In this document: piece after piece, positions 11,054 through 21,770 of the stretch
How the letters are laid out: every line of letters begins with the position of its first letter
Numbering within the stretch: the stretch's first letter is position 1
Source of the DNA: Pectinophora gossypiella
Lineage: Eukaryota; Arthropoda; Insecta; Lepidoptera; Gelechiidae
Direction: 5' to 3'
Assembly: GCF_024362695.1 (NCBI RefSeq)
Contig: NC_065423.1
Location: forward strand, 4,457,001-4,521,000
DNA: 64,000 nt
The notes under the pieces: generated by a model
Told to the model about the DNA's origin: nothing
The model's input: only the letters and a program-made list of their open reading frames with translations
Databases searched by the model: none
Translations under genes and position numbers: made by a program

Positions 11054-11699
11054 TTTATGAGTAGTTTCTGAAAGTTGTTAGGAGAGTTCTCATACATATA
11101 CGAGATGCACTTGTGTTCAACTGTAAATTAAGCAGTAATAAGCTTGCTTAATTCTTAGTTCAACATGTTTTAATGGGTATTTGATATAAAGAGAAGCTGA
11201 TTTTATAATTTGAAATTAATTTAACTATTGTGTGGGAACTCTCCATAACTCCCTCGTAAAATATTTTTTGTAGACACAAAATGAACTATGGATTTCTATC
11301 TTTCCTACAATTTTTATTGTATGTTTTACCTCTGACATCTGCAGCTCAATATAGATAAGTGAAAATGAGAAGTGTAAAAAAAATGTTATGAACTTATGAT
11401 CATGCATACTTTATGATACTGTAAAAAAGAATGATATTTTTGGAAGGGCTCTATTTTTGGAATATCGATAAAACTTTTTGATGTTTAAATTTTATTTATT
11501 TATACTATAACACATTTGTTAAAAGAAATTATTGATCAAATTTTGTATTTATTCCCTATTGAAAACATAAGATGACATTCAAACAAAATGTTTTCACAGA
11601 AAAATATAAAATTATGTACAATATTAAGTTATAAGTAAGTCTTTGTGAAAAGAATGTAAAAATAAATGCTTAGACAGTACATGGTTTGGTTAATACTGT
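11054..11699. other. Tail-to-tail gap between Acads and Arpc3 (3' UTRs)
   Basis: AT-rich sequence between the two stop codons. A minus-strand AATAAA at 11553-11548 lies 147 nt past the Arpc3 stop and is a candidate poly(A) signal for it. No good AATAAA was seen close behind the Acads stop. No repeat or gene was recognised. Confidence 0.5.
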
Positions 11700-12950
11700 T
11701 CACTGGCCCGGTCCAGAGAGAGACTTGTCCATGAATTTCCTCTTAGCAAAGCACAACCACCACTTGCTTGGCTTGCCATCTTCAGTGGCAAACACCTGAA
11801 AAAAACATACATTATTCATAATATTAGGCAGTAGCAACATATTCTACATCAATGGTTTTATTAAAAGTATCAACGGAGACAATCAAGACAAAAGTGTTGC
11901 CTTTTATAATTTTATTAAGTTTCGAAGCTATATTACTTTTTGCTAAAAAGAATAACAATAATCTATTAAACAAAAGAAGAAGTCCCTTTATCACCAAAAA
12001 AGAAAAAAAAGCAGGCAAATGGAATACATTACCTTTTCACAAACTCTATTGCCAGTTTCATGTCTCAACTGTTGCAGGTATTGCCTCATTATATCTGTAA
12101 ATAAACAAGTAACTACATTCATACAAATAAACCACCCACTTCAGACAATTAAACTAAGGTTGACTAAACTTTTGCTTTTTAATCAACATGCAAACTGTTC
12201 CATTACAGAGTAATTTGGTAACACTAGTATTACAATCGCAATACATTGATAAGATTACTGTAGGAATTCAAATCAAATAAAGTTGCAAATAAGATAAATG
12301 TTTATTAAATAAGTTTCAGCAACTCACCAGCCTCCTGAGGTGTAGCAGGCTTAGCATAGACCGCATTGAGCGGGAAGCCGTATTCTCCGGGGATGTCAAA
12401 CTTGGAGATAGCAAGCATGTACATCTCTTGCTGGCCTTGATTCTTATTGGAGCATTTCTGCAGGCGCTTCAGACATTCCGATACGTATAATGTTAAATAG
12501 ATCAGTACACGGTCTGCATCAGACTGGAAGTTTACCAGAAGTAGTCAATGTATTATTTCTAAGGTAATATCAACATAAACTACAGTGAATTTCGAAAAAT
12601 AAGCAGAAAGCTTTTTGACAGAGTATTTATATGCTGCTGGGCACCGGCATCCCCTCAATGATTTTTCAGATTTCATGAAAGTAATACCTACTAACCTTAA
12701 TCTCATAAAACCTAAAAAATACATTGGCTTTGAAGTAGTTGATAGCCTCGTCGATAATATCGAGTTCTAACTTCGGGTCCGTTGGGGCGGGGCCTCTGAA
12801 AGTCGTACGCAGTGGCAGTATAGCCAAATTCCCAATAGATTGGCTGTAGTCAGTCAACGTAGAATGGTACGCCTGTAATTAGTACAATAATTAGAACAAC
12901 ATTTTCGTGGTCTATAAGTGCAATCTTTAGGAGAAACTGCTTACCGGCAT
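11700..12950 (-). CDS. Arpc3: Actin-related protein 2/3 complex subunit 3 (p21-Arc), complete
   Basis: Exons in transcription order: 12950-12945 (only ATGCCG is coding), 12872-12696, 12523-12328, 12094-12033, 11795-11700; 537 nt, 178 aa, exactly the length of human ARPC3. It is the p21 subunit of the seven-protein Arp2/3 complex that nucleates branched actin. Recognisable blocks are MPAYHSTLTD, IGNLAILPLRT, FRGPAP, IIDEAINYFKANVFF, ADRVLIYLTLYVSECLKRLQ, GEYGFPLNAVYAKPA, MRQYLQQLRHETG and the end KWWLCFAKRKFMDKSLSGPGQ without its last residues changed. The six-nucleotide first coding exon is unusual in size but the splice sites (CCG|GTAAGC and ACAG|GCG) are good and give the conserved MPAYH start. 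Intron 2 holds a small LINE scrap near 12630-12665. Confidence 0.97.
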
Positions 12951-13196
12951 TGTGAAAATATAAAATGTTCAACTTCCTGATAAATTATCCCCAAATTTAT
13001 ATTGCGTTTCGTGTTGATTTCCTTTAACAATCGATCTAAAAATAAGAATAAAAAGGTTTAACAAAGTAAAACCTATTTGTGTTTACAGATAGAACTTAAT
13101 ATTTTGTATTAATAAATAGAACAAAATTCATAAAATTACCTATCATATCACGAATCACTGCACTTTGCAAGAACTTGTCAAGTTGTCACTGCAATT

Positions 13197-13605
13197 TTTT
13201 TTTTTTTGGTTTGGTTTTCCCCGAAGGGTAAGGCAAAGGGAACTATGCCCATACAGCCATGTCTGACGTATTTTTTTTCTTGATGATTAATGAAATGATA
13301 AAAGGTGATGATGATGAAACCTAAGCCCCCACCCTCGGAGTAGACTCCTACTCCGAACCCCAAACGAATTAACTCAAAAGTCCGCATAAACTTTTGAGTT
13401 ATGAAGCGGCTTCCTGACACGAAGCGAAAATAGGCAGATACACTTTGTTTATTGAATACTCCAATATAATAACACTCGCGAATGTCTTCCGACTAACTTA
13501 ATGCGATCATTAACCACAAAACACCACTTCGTATTAATTATTTAGATTATTCAATGAAGAAAGCAACTGTCCCGTTCCCGCCTCCCGCCAAAAAGCCTTG
13601 TCACT
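13197..13605 (+). repeat. Dispersed repeat H, copy 1
   Basis: GGTTTTCCCCGAAGGGTAAG, CATACAGCCATGTCTGACGT, CTAAGCCCCCACCCTCGGAG, TTTTGAGTTATGAAGCGGCT and CTGTCCCGTTCCCGCC are shared in order with 14790-15186. Class unknown; possibly an LTR or a LINE untranslated part. Confidence 0.7.
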
Positions 13606-14789
13606 GCAAGCTGTCAAGTGTAGGAGAAACGATAATTCATGACCATGATAAAGCCCAACCGAGTATTGTATATCCAAATATTCCGTGACCATATGTACAC
13701 GGAATATCATCGTATACAATCCGTGGCTGCGAATTAACACCTTGCACAAAAGCGACACAAGGTGATAATGCCCATCCAAATATGCCATGTACACTTCTTC
13801 CTATTGGTCGATCTCGCTCGTCGCCTATTGGTTAATTGATCAATCTATTATTTGTGGTTGTGCTTCGTTTAGACGCAGTAGGAATGTACTCTATTACGAT
13901 ATAGCGAGAGAAACGGTGTCAAACAGGCTTGTTTGTAACATCGTTCGTGTTTTTATATTTTTAATTATATTTTTATACGTTTAAATAAATGTATCATAGT
14001 ATGTTAGTATATCCTGGTAAACAGTTTATAAAAAAGTCTGGAGGTTGGAAAGTTGTTTTATCAAAATGGTTGTCAGAACTTAAAGTTTGTGGACAGGAGC
14101 GATGCCCCCTGAAAAGGTTGACATGGTTACCAGCTGTTTACGTTTTCAATAATACATAAACTCAGTCCCGTGCCTAATCTTTTGTGGGGTAACTAGAACC
14201 ATTTGTTATAAGACAATTTTTGATACAAATCTTAAGTCAGATATGGTTGCCCAATCCGTAAGCCAGGACAAATACCCGAGAAGATAGGCAATTGAAGATA
14301 TTTTACATTTTTGTTTAAATTGACTGGAAGATTAATAAGGATAGGTTATGTAGATAATGGATTGGTTAACAATCCATTCCCATATACTAGCAATTTTTGT
14401 TGGATAGAACACAAAATCATAATTGCCTTATCCATGTGACCCAATGTCAGGAATAATATTCACAATCATCAAGTTAAGTAACTGCGTTTTTAAATAGCCA
14501 ACATGGTTAAGTAGTTTCTTCTATTTACTAAAAAGGGTTAATACCTACATGAGCTAATTTTGAAAATGTCACTTATCTTGTAACGTTATACTATAACTCA
14601 TTTCGTATTCAACAAAATAATCTCAAAGTAATAGTAGTGGATATATATATAAATTCCTTTTATGTTACAAGTTTCTTGACCGTTTACTTTGCGAGGAATT
14701 TATCAGTTTTGGACTTTTGATTCAATAATATTAAGTTAATTGTTGTATTTTATTATAGATACGATAGTTTGATTTGGTTGAGGTTATTG

Positions 14790-15186
14790 TTGTTTGTTTT
14801 GGTTTTCCCCGAAGAGCAAGGCAAAGGGCATATACATATACAGCCATGTCTCATGTATTTTTTTTTGATGATGATTAATGAAATGATGAAAGGTGATGAC
14901 GATGAATGATGAAGCCTAAGCCCCCACCCTTGAAGCAGACTCCTATTCTGAACCCCAAAGGAATTAACTCAAAAGTTTGCATACACTTTTGAGTAATGAA
15001 GCGGCTTGTTGGAACGAAGCGAAAATAGAGAGGTACACTTTGTTTATTAAATATTCCGATATATAACACTATCGCGAATGTTTTCCTACTAACTTGCGAT
15101 CATTAACTACAAAATACCACTTCGTATTAATTATTAAGATTATTCAATGAAGAAAGCAACCGTCCCGTTTCCGTTCCCGCCAAAAA
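14790..15186 (+). repeat. Dispersed repeat H, copy 2
   Basis: Same order of blocks as copy 1 with about 15% differences (GTTTTCCCCGAAGAGCAAGG, CTAAGCCCCCACCCTTGAAG, CCGTCCCGTTTCCG). The direct orientation and 1.6-kb spacing would fit LTRs, but no retroviral-type coding sequence lies between. Confidence 0.7.
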
Positions 15187-15245
15187 GAGATGATTTATGC
15201 ATTTATAGTCGATTTCAACAAATAAAGCTGTGCTATGGCCATATT

Positions 15246-15542
15246 GAGGAGCTCGGTGGCACTGCGATAAACGCGCTCGGGCTGCGATTGTTGAAGTTTA
15301 GCAACTTTCGCAAAGGCCGGTCATAGGATGGGTGACCACAAAAAAAAAGTTTTCATCTCGAGCTTCTCCGTGCTTCGGAAGGCACGTTAAGCCGTTGGTC
15401 CCGGCTGCATTAGCAGTCGTTAATAACCATCAATCCGCACTGGGCCCGCGTGATGGTTTAAGGCCCGATCTCCCTATCCATCCATAGGGAAGGCCCATGC
15501 CCCAGCAGTGGGGACGTTAATGGGCTGATGATGATGATGACA
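15246..15542 (+). mobile_element. 5S-rRNA-like SINE with RTE-like tail
   Basis: The head has AGTTTAGCAACTTTCG and GGTCATAGGATGGGTGACCA, which correspond to the internal promoter boxes of 5S rRNA. The middle CCGTGCTTCGGAAGGCACGT plus TAAGCCGTTGGTCCCGG is shared with SINE-A. The tail CCCCAGCAGTGGGGACGTTA ends in GATGATGATGATGA, as in RTE LINEs. An 8-bp target duplication GCCATATT is at 15238-15245 and 15543-15550. Confidence 0.85.
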
Positions 15543-16186
15543 GCCATATTAAAGTACAAACAACATAACAATATGGCCATAGTGCCCTCAGCTCTTTTGT
15601 TCTTGTCTAACATTATGATAATACAAAATTGTCTAATATACCTACACGGTAGCTAGTTAATACGATGCAAAGCAATGGAGTTTTGTGTCTATGATACTGA
15701 GCCCTGATTGGCTGATAGAATAGGTGGCCGCCATCTTGGCTTCCAATTACTTGGCTGTACATTACTTGACTGATAATTCGTATTCCGTGTAGATTGTTAT
15801 GTACACGGAATATCAGGTCGTACATTACGTGGATGTACATTAACCGGACTCCTGTGTGAACTGTCAATTTATCAGGTTTCTGAACGAAAGTGATTCGGAT
15901 ACACATCCATGAATATGGGTTTTCATGGTCATGAAATCTAAAGAAATACGTAAAATACAAGTTTTCATAGCATTAAAGAAAATGAGACAAAATCGATATT
16001 AGTATATAACATGTATATAAACAACAAAGATACCGAATCTAGAATATTTCAAAATTTTATTTTCTAAACTACTATTACTATATACTAAGCAAAACGTCAA
16101 CTTCAAGTTTGCTTCAAGTCAACAAACACGCGTGTATTTTTGTCTCACAATAGATTTATTTAAAAAAATAGTAATAGTAGTTCAAA

Positions 16187-16821
16187 ATGACTGCAGAGAC
16201 AAATAATAAAGTTCTTTCCATCCTCAAAAATATCAAGAAATGCCAAGAAAATTGTGTAGACAGTACATCAGCTGATCAAGATGAGGTTATGTCTGAAGAC
16301 AAACAGCCTGCTGAGAAGAAAAAGCCACAGGCATTGCGGGGCCTACCCAAATCTGGCAGATTTTGGAAATCAGAAAAAGAAAAGTAAGCCCATTTTTAAA
16401 GAGATAACTTTCCTGCACAAATATTTAATATTAATCAATGTGTCTCATGCCTAAGGTTAACTTCTTACCACTTGGCTGATTGTGGTGGATGTTATTTATA
16501 ATACAATCTTTCTGTTTTAGGTTCTCGACTATAAATAAAACGAAAGGACTGAAACAAGACTTCCAAAAGAAAACTGCACTGCGGCTAGAACTGAAACGCA
16601 CAAAGGAAATCTCTAAGCAGTTACAGGAAGAGTTAAAACAGAAGGAACTAGAACGCAAAGAGAGAAGAAGACAGAATATTAAGAGAACAGAAGAGAATAA
16701 GAAGAAATCGGAAGTTGTTCAGGTTATAACAAATACTGCCAAGCTGAAGAGGATGAGGAAGAAGCAACTTCGGTTTATTCAAAAACGGGATACCAATAAA
16801 GAAGTTGAAGCTAGTAAATAA
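16187..16821 (+). CDS. Ccdc86: CCDC86 / Cgr1-family nucleolar protein, complete
   Basis: Exons 16187-16383 and 16521-16821; the Lys codon is split AA|G, giving 165 aa. The first exon is acidic and lysine-rich and ends in the family motif LRGLPKSGRFWKSEKEK. The second is a long basic coiled coil (FSTINKTKGLKQDFQKK, then QLQEELKQKELERKERRRQN) ending in the Cgr1 block VVQVITNTAKLKRMRKKQLR plus FIQKRD. Yeast Cgr1 acts in 60S subunit/rRNA processing and human CCDC86 is nucleolar and chromosome-periphery associated; the same role is inferred here. The human protein is much longer at its N-terminus, so the insect form is the conserved core. The stop codon overlaps an AATAAA at 16817-16822. Confidence 0.9.
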
Positions 16822-16822
16822 A
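16817..16822 (+). terminator. Poly(A) signal overlapping the Ccdc86 stop codon
   Basis: AATAAA begins two bases before the TAA stop (16819-16821). If used, the 3' UTR would be only about 15-30 nt. A T-rich stretch (TTGTTTTCTT) lies just beyond at about 16842, as expected of a downstream element. Confidence 0.45.
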
Positions 16823-17855
16823 TATAAGTTGACTTAAATTCTTGTTTTCTTAATTAACATTCATAATCCCTCTCAGGGAAGTAGGTGTACCAGAACATAT
16901 TTTGCAGCCTCAAGTCCTAAAGCTGATTGCAAATGGTGAATGGGTCACCAGTCTCTGGCCTAGGTCTCATATTGAGATTAGTCATATGTTAGAGTATTAA
17001 ATTCCCCTTCATCAACTTTGATACTGGAGAACAGGAAGTTAGGGTAAAGGCAATAAAATTCAGTAATTAATTCCATCTAATATTTTTATTAAGTATGGCT
17101 ACCAAATACTCCAGATACATATAAAAATATTAAATGCGTTTTCCTTTTAGTGGATACATAATGTAATGTCATGTCTGGCAATATTTACAGTCTGTGGTGA
17201 AGTGGGGTGTCTGACTCAAATGATATAACGTCTCTTACAGTAGTTATGTACAGTTATAGAAAACCTGACCATGATTTATGTAAATGTCTAAAAAATACAC
17301 TAAACTATTTCTGATTACACTTTACACAGATGTAAATGAAGATCCCTTTTAAAACCATACCAGCAAATCATAAGAAACCAATATAAATAAATGATACATT
17401 TATTCATGTTTCCCAATTCAAGCCTCAATAAAATTATATCACTTTCGATATTACCAAGGAATACTGCTAATAGTTTATCGTATTTGCACACATCAAACTT
17501 AATACAAATAACTACTTAATACAAAATAACTATGAAAAAAGTGAATCAAAAATTAATTGTTACAAAAAAGGCTCTAAAAATCAAAATCACACATACCATA
17601 CGTTATCTCTTATAATTAATGTCTTACGTAAAATCTTTCATTAAATTCAAATAATTTACAACAACAATACAGCTGTTATAATAATAACAACAATAGTTAG
17701 TAGCTTACCTCCTAGTTAGACTAACGTTTTATAATACTCATTTTAAACATAGAAAAAATCTTCATTGAAAACATCAGTCTAAGGCAGTGACAACAAAGTT
17801 TGATCGTACGGAACCAAAACACAAATATAATTTGCAAATGCTAAATAACCATCAA
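16822..17855. other. Intergenic, nothing recognised
   Basis: AT-rich sequence between Ccdc86 and the 3.6-kb inverted-repeat element. No conserved reading frame, RNA gene or repeat with another copy in this window was seen. Confidence 0.4.
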
Positions 17856-18469
17856 CATATCGTCACTGGAAAGGCAAAATTACGTAAGCGCCAAAATAGG
17901 TATTTTGGGTTTTTTATATATTCGGAATCAGCGTTTCATTCTGCGTCGATCTGTCTGGGTAGCATTGCGATACGAGCACTTTTTTGGCGCTTACGTAAAT
18001 TTGAAAATAGTTGACTTTTTTCAATTCCAGTTTCTTAAACGACAAGATTTTGGTGTTTTTTTCGTGACTGGTGTATAAGTAATATTGTGGTCCTATATAA
18101 TAACTACATATTAACTTTAAGTAAATTTGGCATTCAATAGTTTGAATAGTATCATTTTATTAGTAATTTTGGACTACTGAAAATAAAAAATAGACTATGT
18201 ATAAGTCATTTTTATTTACAGCTTTTAAAATAAGTAAGGCGTATAAGAAAAAAATGTCTTAGCATGTTTATGCAGTGAATGGCGAATAAGTAATTTTGAC
18301 TTACAGTATTTAGAATAAGTAAGGCGTGTACGTAAATTTGCCTTCGCATTTTTATGCTGTTATTAAGCAAGTTTGTGGGCTAGCAGTAAGTTTCCCAGGA
18401 AGTTATTTTTTAACAATAGATCTAAAAGTAAAACTATTTTAGAATTGATTTTATAATTTATTAGCGACC

Positions 18470-18715
18470 CGGCTTCGCTAGGATGCAATGCTGAGGAAAA
18501 ATGAAATTATTTACGACATCACATTAAAATCCTCAAAAATAACAGTATTTCTACACTATTTATTGGATGTTATTATACATACCTATAAACTTTCCTCTTG
18601 AATCACTCTATCTACTAAAGAAAATTGCATCAAAATCCGTTGCGCAATTTTAAAGATTTAAGCGTACATAGGGATATAGGGACAGAAAAAGCGACTTTGT
18701 TATAATTTTTAAGTT
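18470..18715 (+). repeat. Dispersed repeat fragment (GCGACCCGGCTTCGC ... AGCGACTTTG)
   Basis: The stretch has the layout of a common lepidopteran interspersed repeat: it opens with GCGACCCGGCTTCGC, contains CCTCTTGAATCACTCTATC and AAAATCCGTTGCGCA, and ends in AGCGACTTTGTT. It is recognised from memory; no other copy is present in the window. It lies inside the 3.6-kb element, just before the mariner remnant. Confidence 0.4.
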
Positions 18716-18858
18716 CTGTCGTTTGCATATTTAGCGCCAAGTTTGAATTGAGAACTCAAAATTCAAATTTGTTGGAATTTCGAATATCAAAACAATTGAA
18801 AGCATTAGGATTAATGCAATTGTTTAGTCACAGCGTTGGTTTGGATCTGTCAGATCAT

Positions 18859-19840
18859 GTCCGAAAATGAATCTTACAAAGAAAAATTTTCTATAACTTT
18901 CGAAGAGGCCTACTGCGACTTCAGTGTTTCAAACAGTTAAAATCTCTATTCCACGATGAAGTGCCATGTCTGCGAGCCATCGAACGCTGGTATTTAGAAT
19001 TCGCGCGTGGACATCCGCCTTCACTGAAGATAATATCGTTGCTGTGAGACAACCAATCCTCAAAAATCGTCATGTGACATACCGAGAATAGAGGCGTTAT
19101 TAGGCATTTCAGGGACAACCATTTAAACGATAATGAATGAGGCACTTGGTGTGAGAAAACTAGTTTGCCGTTGCATCCCGCATTTTCTGACGATCATAAG
19201 GTAGCCCGCGTCAGATGGTGTAAGAAAACTCTTCAGAGGTTCAACCGAGGAGAGTCAAATCACGTGTACGACATCATTAGTGGTGACGAATCTTGGATTT
19301 ATGCTATTATCCTGATTCCAAACAACAATCCACAGTTTGGGTCTTCCAAAACGAGTCAAAGCCGACTAAAGTTGTTCGATCTCGAAGCACTTCAAAGAAG
19401 ATGGTGGCTACCTTCGTGGAGAAAATCGGTCATGTTGCGACAATTATTATTGCACTTGAAGATCGTAGGACGGTTAATGCAGATTGGTATACCACAATTT
19501 GTTTACCACAAGTCATCGCTGAACTTCGAAAATCTAATCCAAAGCGACGCATGATGATGCGCAGGAGTGCAGGATGCTGCACCATGACAACGCAAGCTCA
19601 CACACCGCTCGTCAAACGATTATTTGAAGCAGGAAAACGTAGAAATTCTTGACCATCCTCCATACAGTCCTGGCCTAAGCTCCAATGATTTCTTTACATT
19701 TCCTAAAATTAAAAAAGAAACTCTTCGCGGTCAAAGGTTCCAGTGCGGTGAAGAAGCGGCCAACGCTTTCAAGTCAGCCATTTTGAACACTTCTACTTTG
19801 GAGTGGAATAAATGTTAAATAATACCTGGTTCGAGCGAAT
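18859..19840 (+). pseudogene. Decayed mariner (DD34D) transposase
   Basis: The frame begins MSENESYKEKF and soon meets stops; later blocks are RRWYLEFARGHPPS, RVRWCKKTLQRF, YDIISGDESWIY (first catalytic Asp), STVWVFQNES, TKVVRSRSTSKKMVATFVEK, GHVATIIIALEDRRTVNADWY, LHHDNASSHTA (second Asp, in another frame) and DHPPYSPGLSSNDFFTFPK (third Asp). These are the standard mariner transposase landmarks in the right order. At least two frameshifts (near 19300 and 19560) and several stops show it is dead. No clear mariner terminal repeats were found, so the ends given are those of the recognisable coding region. It is nested in the larger inverted-repeat element. Confidence 0.85.
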
Positions 19841-20269
19841 GGAAAAGTGTATTAAACTTCGTGGTAAATACTCTTAAAAACAATAAGGGGAATTATTGAG
19901 GAATTAAAAAGACTTGACCCTTCCAGAGACTTGACTCGACTTAGAGCCACGTATGCTTGTCCTAATTCAAACAATTTTGAGCCCAAATATACTACTGCAT
20001 GGTCGGCTGTGCTGCCCTGCATATGTTATGTTATGTTAGTGGGCTCTGTTTTCCGCATTTAGACTCTAAGGTGGCCCATTATGCGTGTAATTGTTGACTA
20101 CGTAAGCCAACCTATCTCCTTCCAGAAGCTCAGAAGCCTCCTGGGGATTTCACAGGCTTCGCGGAGCGACCCCACCCAGCGATCCACTGTGCTGCCCTGC
20201 ATATTATGGACGGTGGATGACAATGACAAAATTAAGGGCAACATCCTTCTTTCAGTCATTTTGTAATAT

Positions 20270-20560
20270 CGTCCATCTTGGATTTGAAATTTTGACATAA
20301 TGACAGTATTCTACTAGTGTAGTCCTATCTTTGATACCCATATTGAGGGGGTTGTGGAAAAATATGTACCTAATCCGCTATTTTGGAACGGCGGCAATCT
20401 TGGATTTTAAATTTTGATATAATCACAGTATTCTACTTGTGTAGCTATTTCATTTGATACCCATATTGAGGGGGTTTGGAAAAATATGTAATCCCCCATT
20501 ATGTACCGGCTACCATCTTAGATTTATAATGTTATTGATTTTATTATATTGTATTGACAT
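20270..20560 (+). repeat. Tandem repeat, about 125-bp unit, 2.3 copies
   Basis: The unit runs CCATCTTGGATTTGAAATTT, then ACAGTATTCTACTAGTGTAG, then GATACCCATATTGAGGGGG and GGAAAAATATGTA. Copies start near 20272 and 20395; a third, mostly lost, starts near 20513. It sits inside the 3.6-kb element. Confidence 0.75.
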
Positions 20561-21549
20561 CGGAATTAAATATGCGTACCAAATTTCAGATCAATCTGAC
20601 AACAGGAAGGTACTTAAATTGCAATATCTAGTTTTGATACAAATATACCGTACGGGTTTAGCTAAATAAAAACGTTTAACCCTTTCACGGACAGAGACCA
20701 TGGGTCATTGGTGGTTCATAATAGGTAGTATGGCACCTTGGAATCGGAACGTCCGTATACGTTCTGTCTTTGAAAGTGTAAAAAAGAAACTTTTACAAAC
20801 AGATAACGGGTTGTACGCTATTATTTATATTTTATGAAACTTTATTTCTGGCACTTCAGTATTTTAATAGCCATTTTTATAAATCAATTGAAGTAATAAG
20901 TAGTTTAAGGAGGTATTAAGAATAATTATTTGTCTCTTACGTCTTTTTACCCATGTAAGATATTACAAAAACTTACTTTAAAGAATTTTTGGTGAACTGA
21001 CATAATCAATCGATCACTTTTTAGGCAATTTTTACATAATGAGAGCAGATGTGTAAAAGTCGTTACAGTAACTTTTACTCCGCTAACATTACAGTATTAT
21101 TATATTTAAAGAAATATTGTCGTTCTCGTATGCATTGTCGTAAGAGCTGTAAGTAATTTTGCTTCCAAATAATATTTTAACCAGATGGCGGTTAAGTAAA
21201 TTTGCTTTACTGTAAACTGAAGTCATTTTTACGTAAGCGCCACTATATCCTAAAATAGCAATCCAACAGTTATAATATGTATTGCTGGACATAGAAAATT
21301 AAAAAACAATGTAACCTTACTTTGACATCATCTAAATTGGATAATTAGGTAAAAAGTTATGATAAAAAAACGAAAAAATGAAACTTTAAACGGCTTTTTC
21401 TCGAAATGGCCTTTTGGCGCTTACGTAATTTTGCCTTTCCAGTGACGATATGATAGAATCTCTTTTAAGTTGTGTTCCAGCATTTAAAAACCATATCAAA
21501 TCTTACAAATTTATAATCGCAAATGAGATTCATAGAAAGATCTTAACCT

Positions 21550-21770
21550 ATTTATTCCATTGTATAGAAATAAAATAATCAGTAGAACAGGCCCTAAAAC
21601 TGACCCTTGGTTTTATCATCTTACATTAGCTTGTAGTTCTCCACTGGCATTTTGGCACCTCTATGTAGATCGAATCTGTCATCGCACGCGTACACTCACA
21701 AGGGTCTTGAAGGTACTCACTCCCTTTGGGCTTTTCAAACTACATTATGAGGTCTAGAAGGATGTTGGCT
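21550..21770 (-). pseudogene. LINE reverse-transcriptase scrap
   Basis: On the minus strand the sequence AAGGGTCAGTTTTAGGGCCT continues into GTTCTACTGATTATTTTATT. This is the usual DNA for the RT block PQGSVLGPxLF, here interrupted by stops. Only this block is recognisable and the family cannot be told. Confidence 0.4.

Larger units (their letters stand above)
12951..16186. other. Intergenic region between Arpc3 and Ccdc86
   Basis: No gene recognised. Two related repeats (13197-13605 and 14790-15186) and a 5S-like SINE (15246-15542) occupy much of it. Downstream of each repeat lies the shared motif TATGTACACGGAATATCA (near 13693 and 15799), so both copies may be pieces of one larger element. 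The remaining sequence is AT-rich and unannotated. Confidence 0.5.
17857..21451. mobile_element. 3.6-kb DNA element with inverted termini and many subterminal repeats
   Basis: The left end (ATATCGTCACTGGAAAGG, then CAAAATTACGTAAGCGCCA) is repeated inverted at the right end over about 38 bp. A possible ATAT target duplication flanks it. Each end also folds on itself: the CGTAAGCGCCA segment recurs inverted at about 17980-18000 and again at about 21232. The core TAMGTAAWTTTGCC recurs inside, near 18120, 18285, 18325, 21148 and 21193. Direct repeats of about 90-115 bp lie at 18200-18355. I found no transposase that fits these termini; the mariner inside is probably a nested passenger. Autonomy is unlikely. 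Confidence 0.6.

Noticed and set aside
13197..15186. LTR retrotransposon with repeats H as LTRs
   Set aside because: No TG...CA ends, primer-binding site, or gag/pol sequence between the copies, and about 15% divergence between them.
15246..15345. 5S rRNA gene candidate
   Set aside because: Only the internal promoter-like boxes match; the 5' half of 5S is absent and the sequence continues into a SINE core and a GATGAT tail with target duplication.
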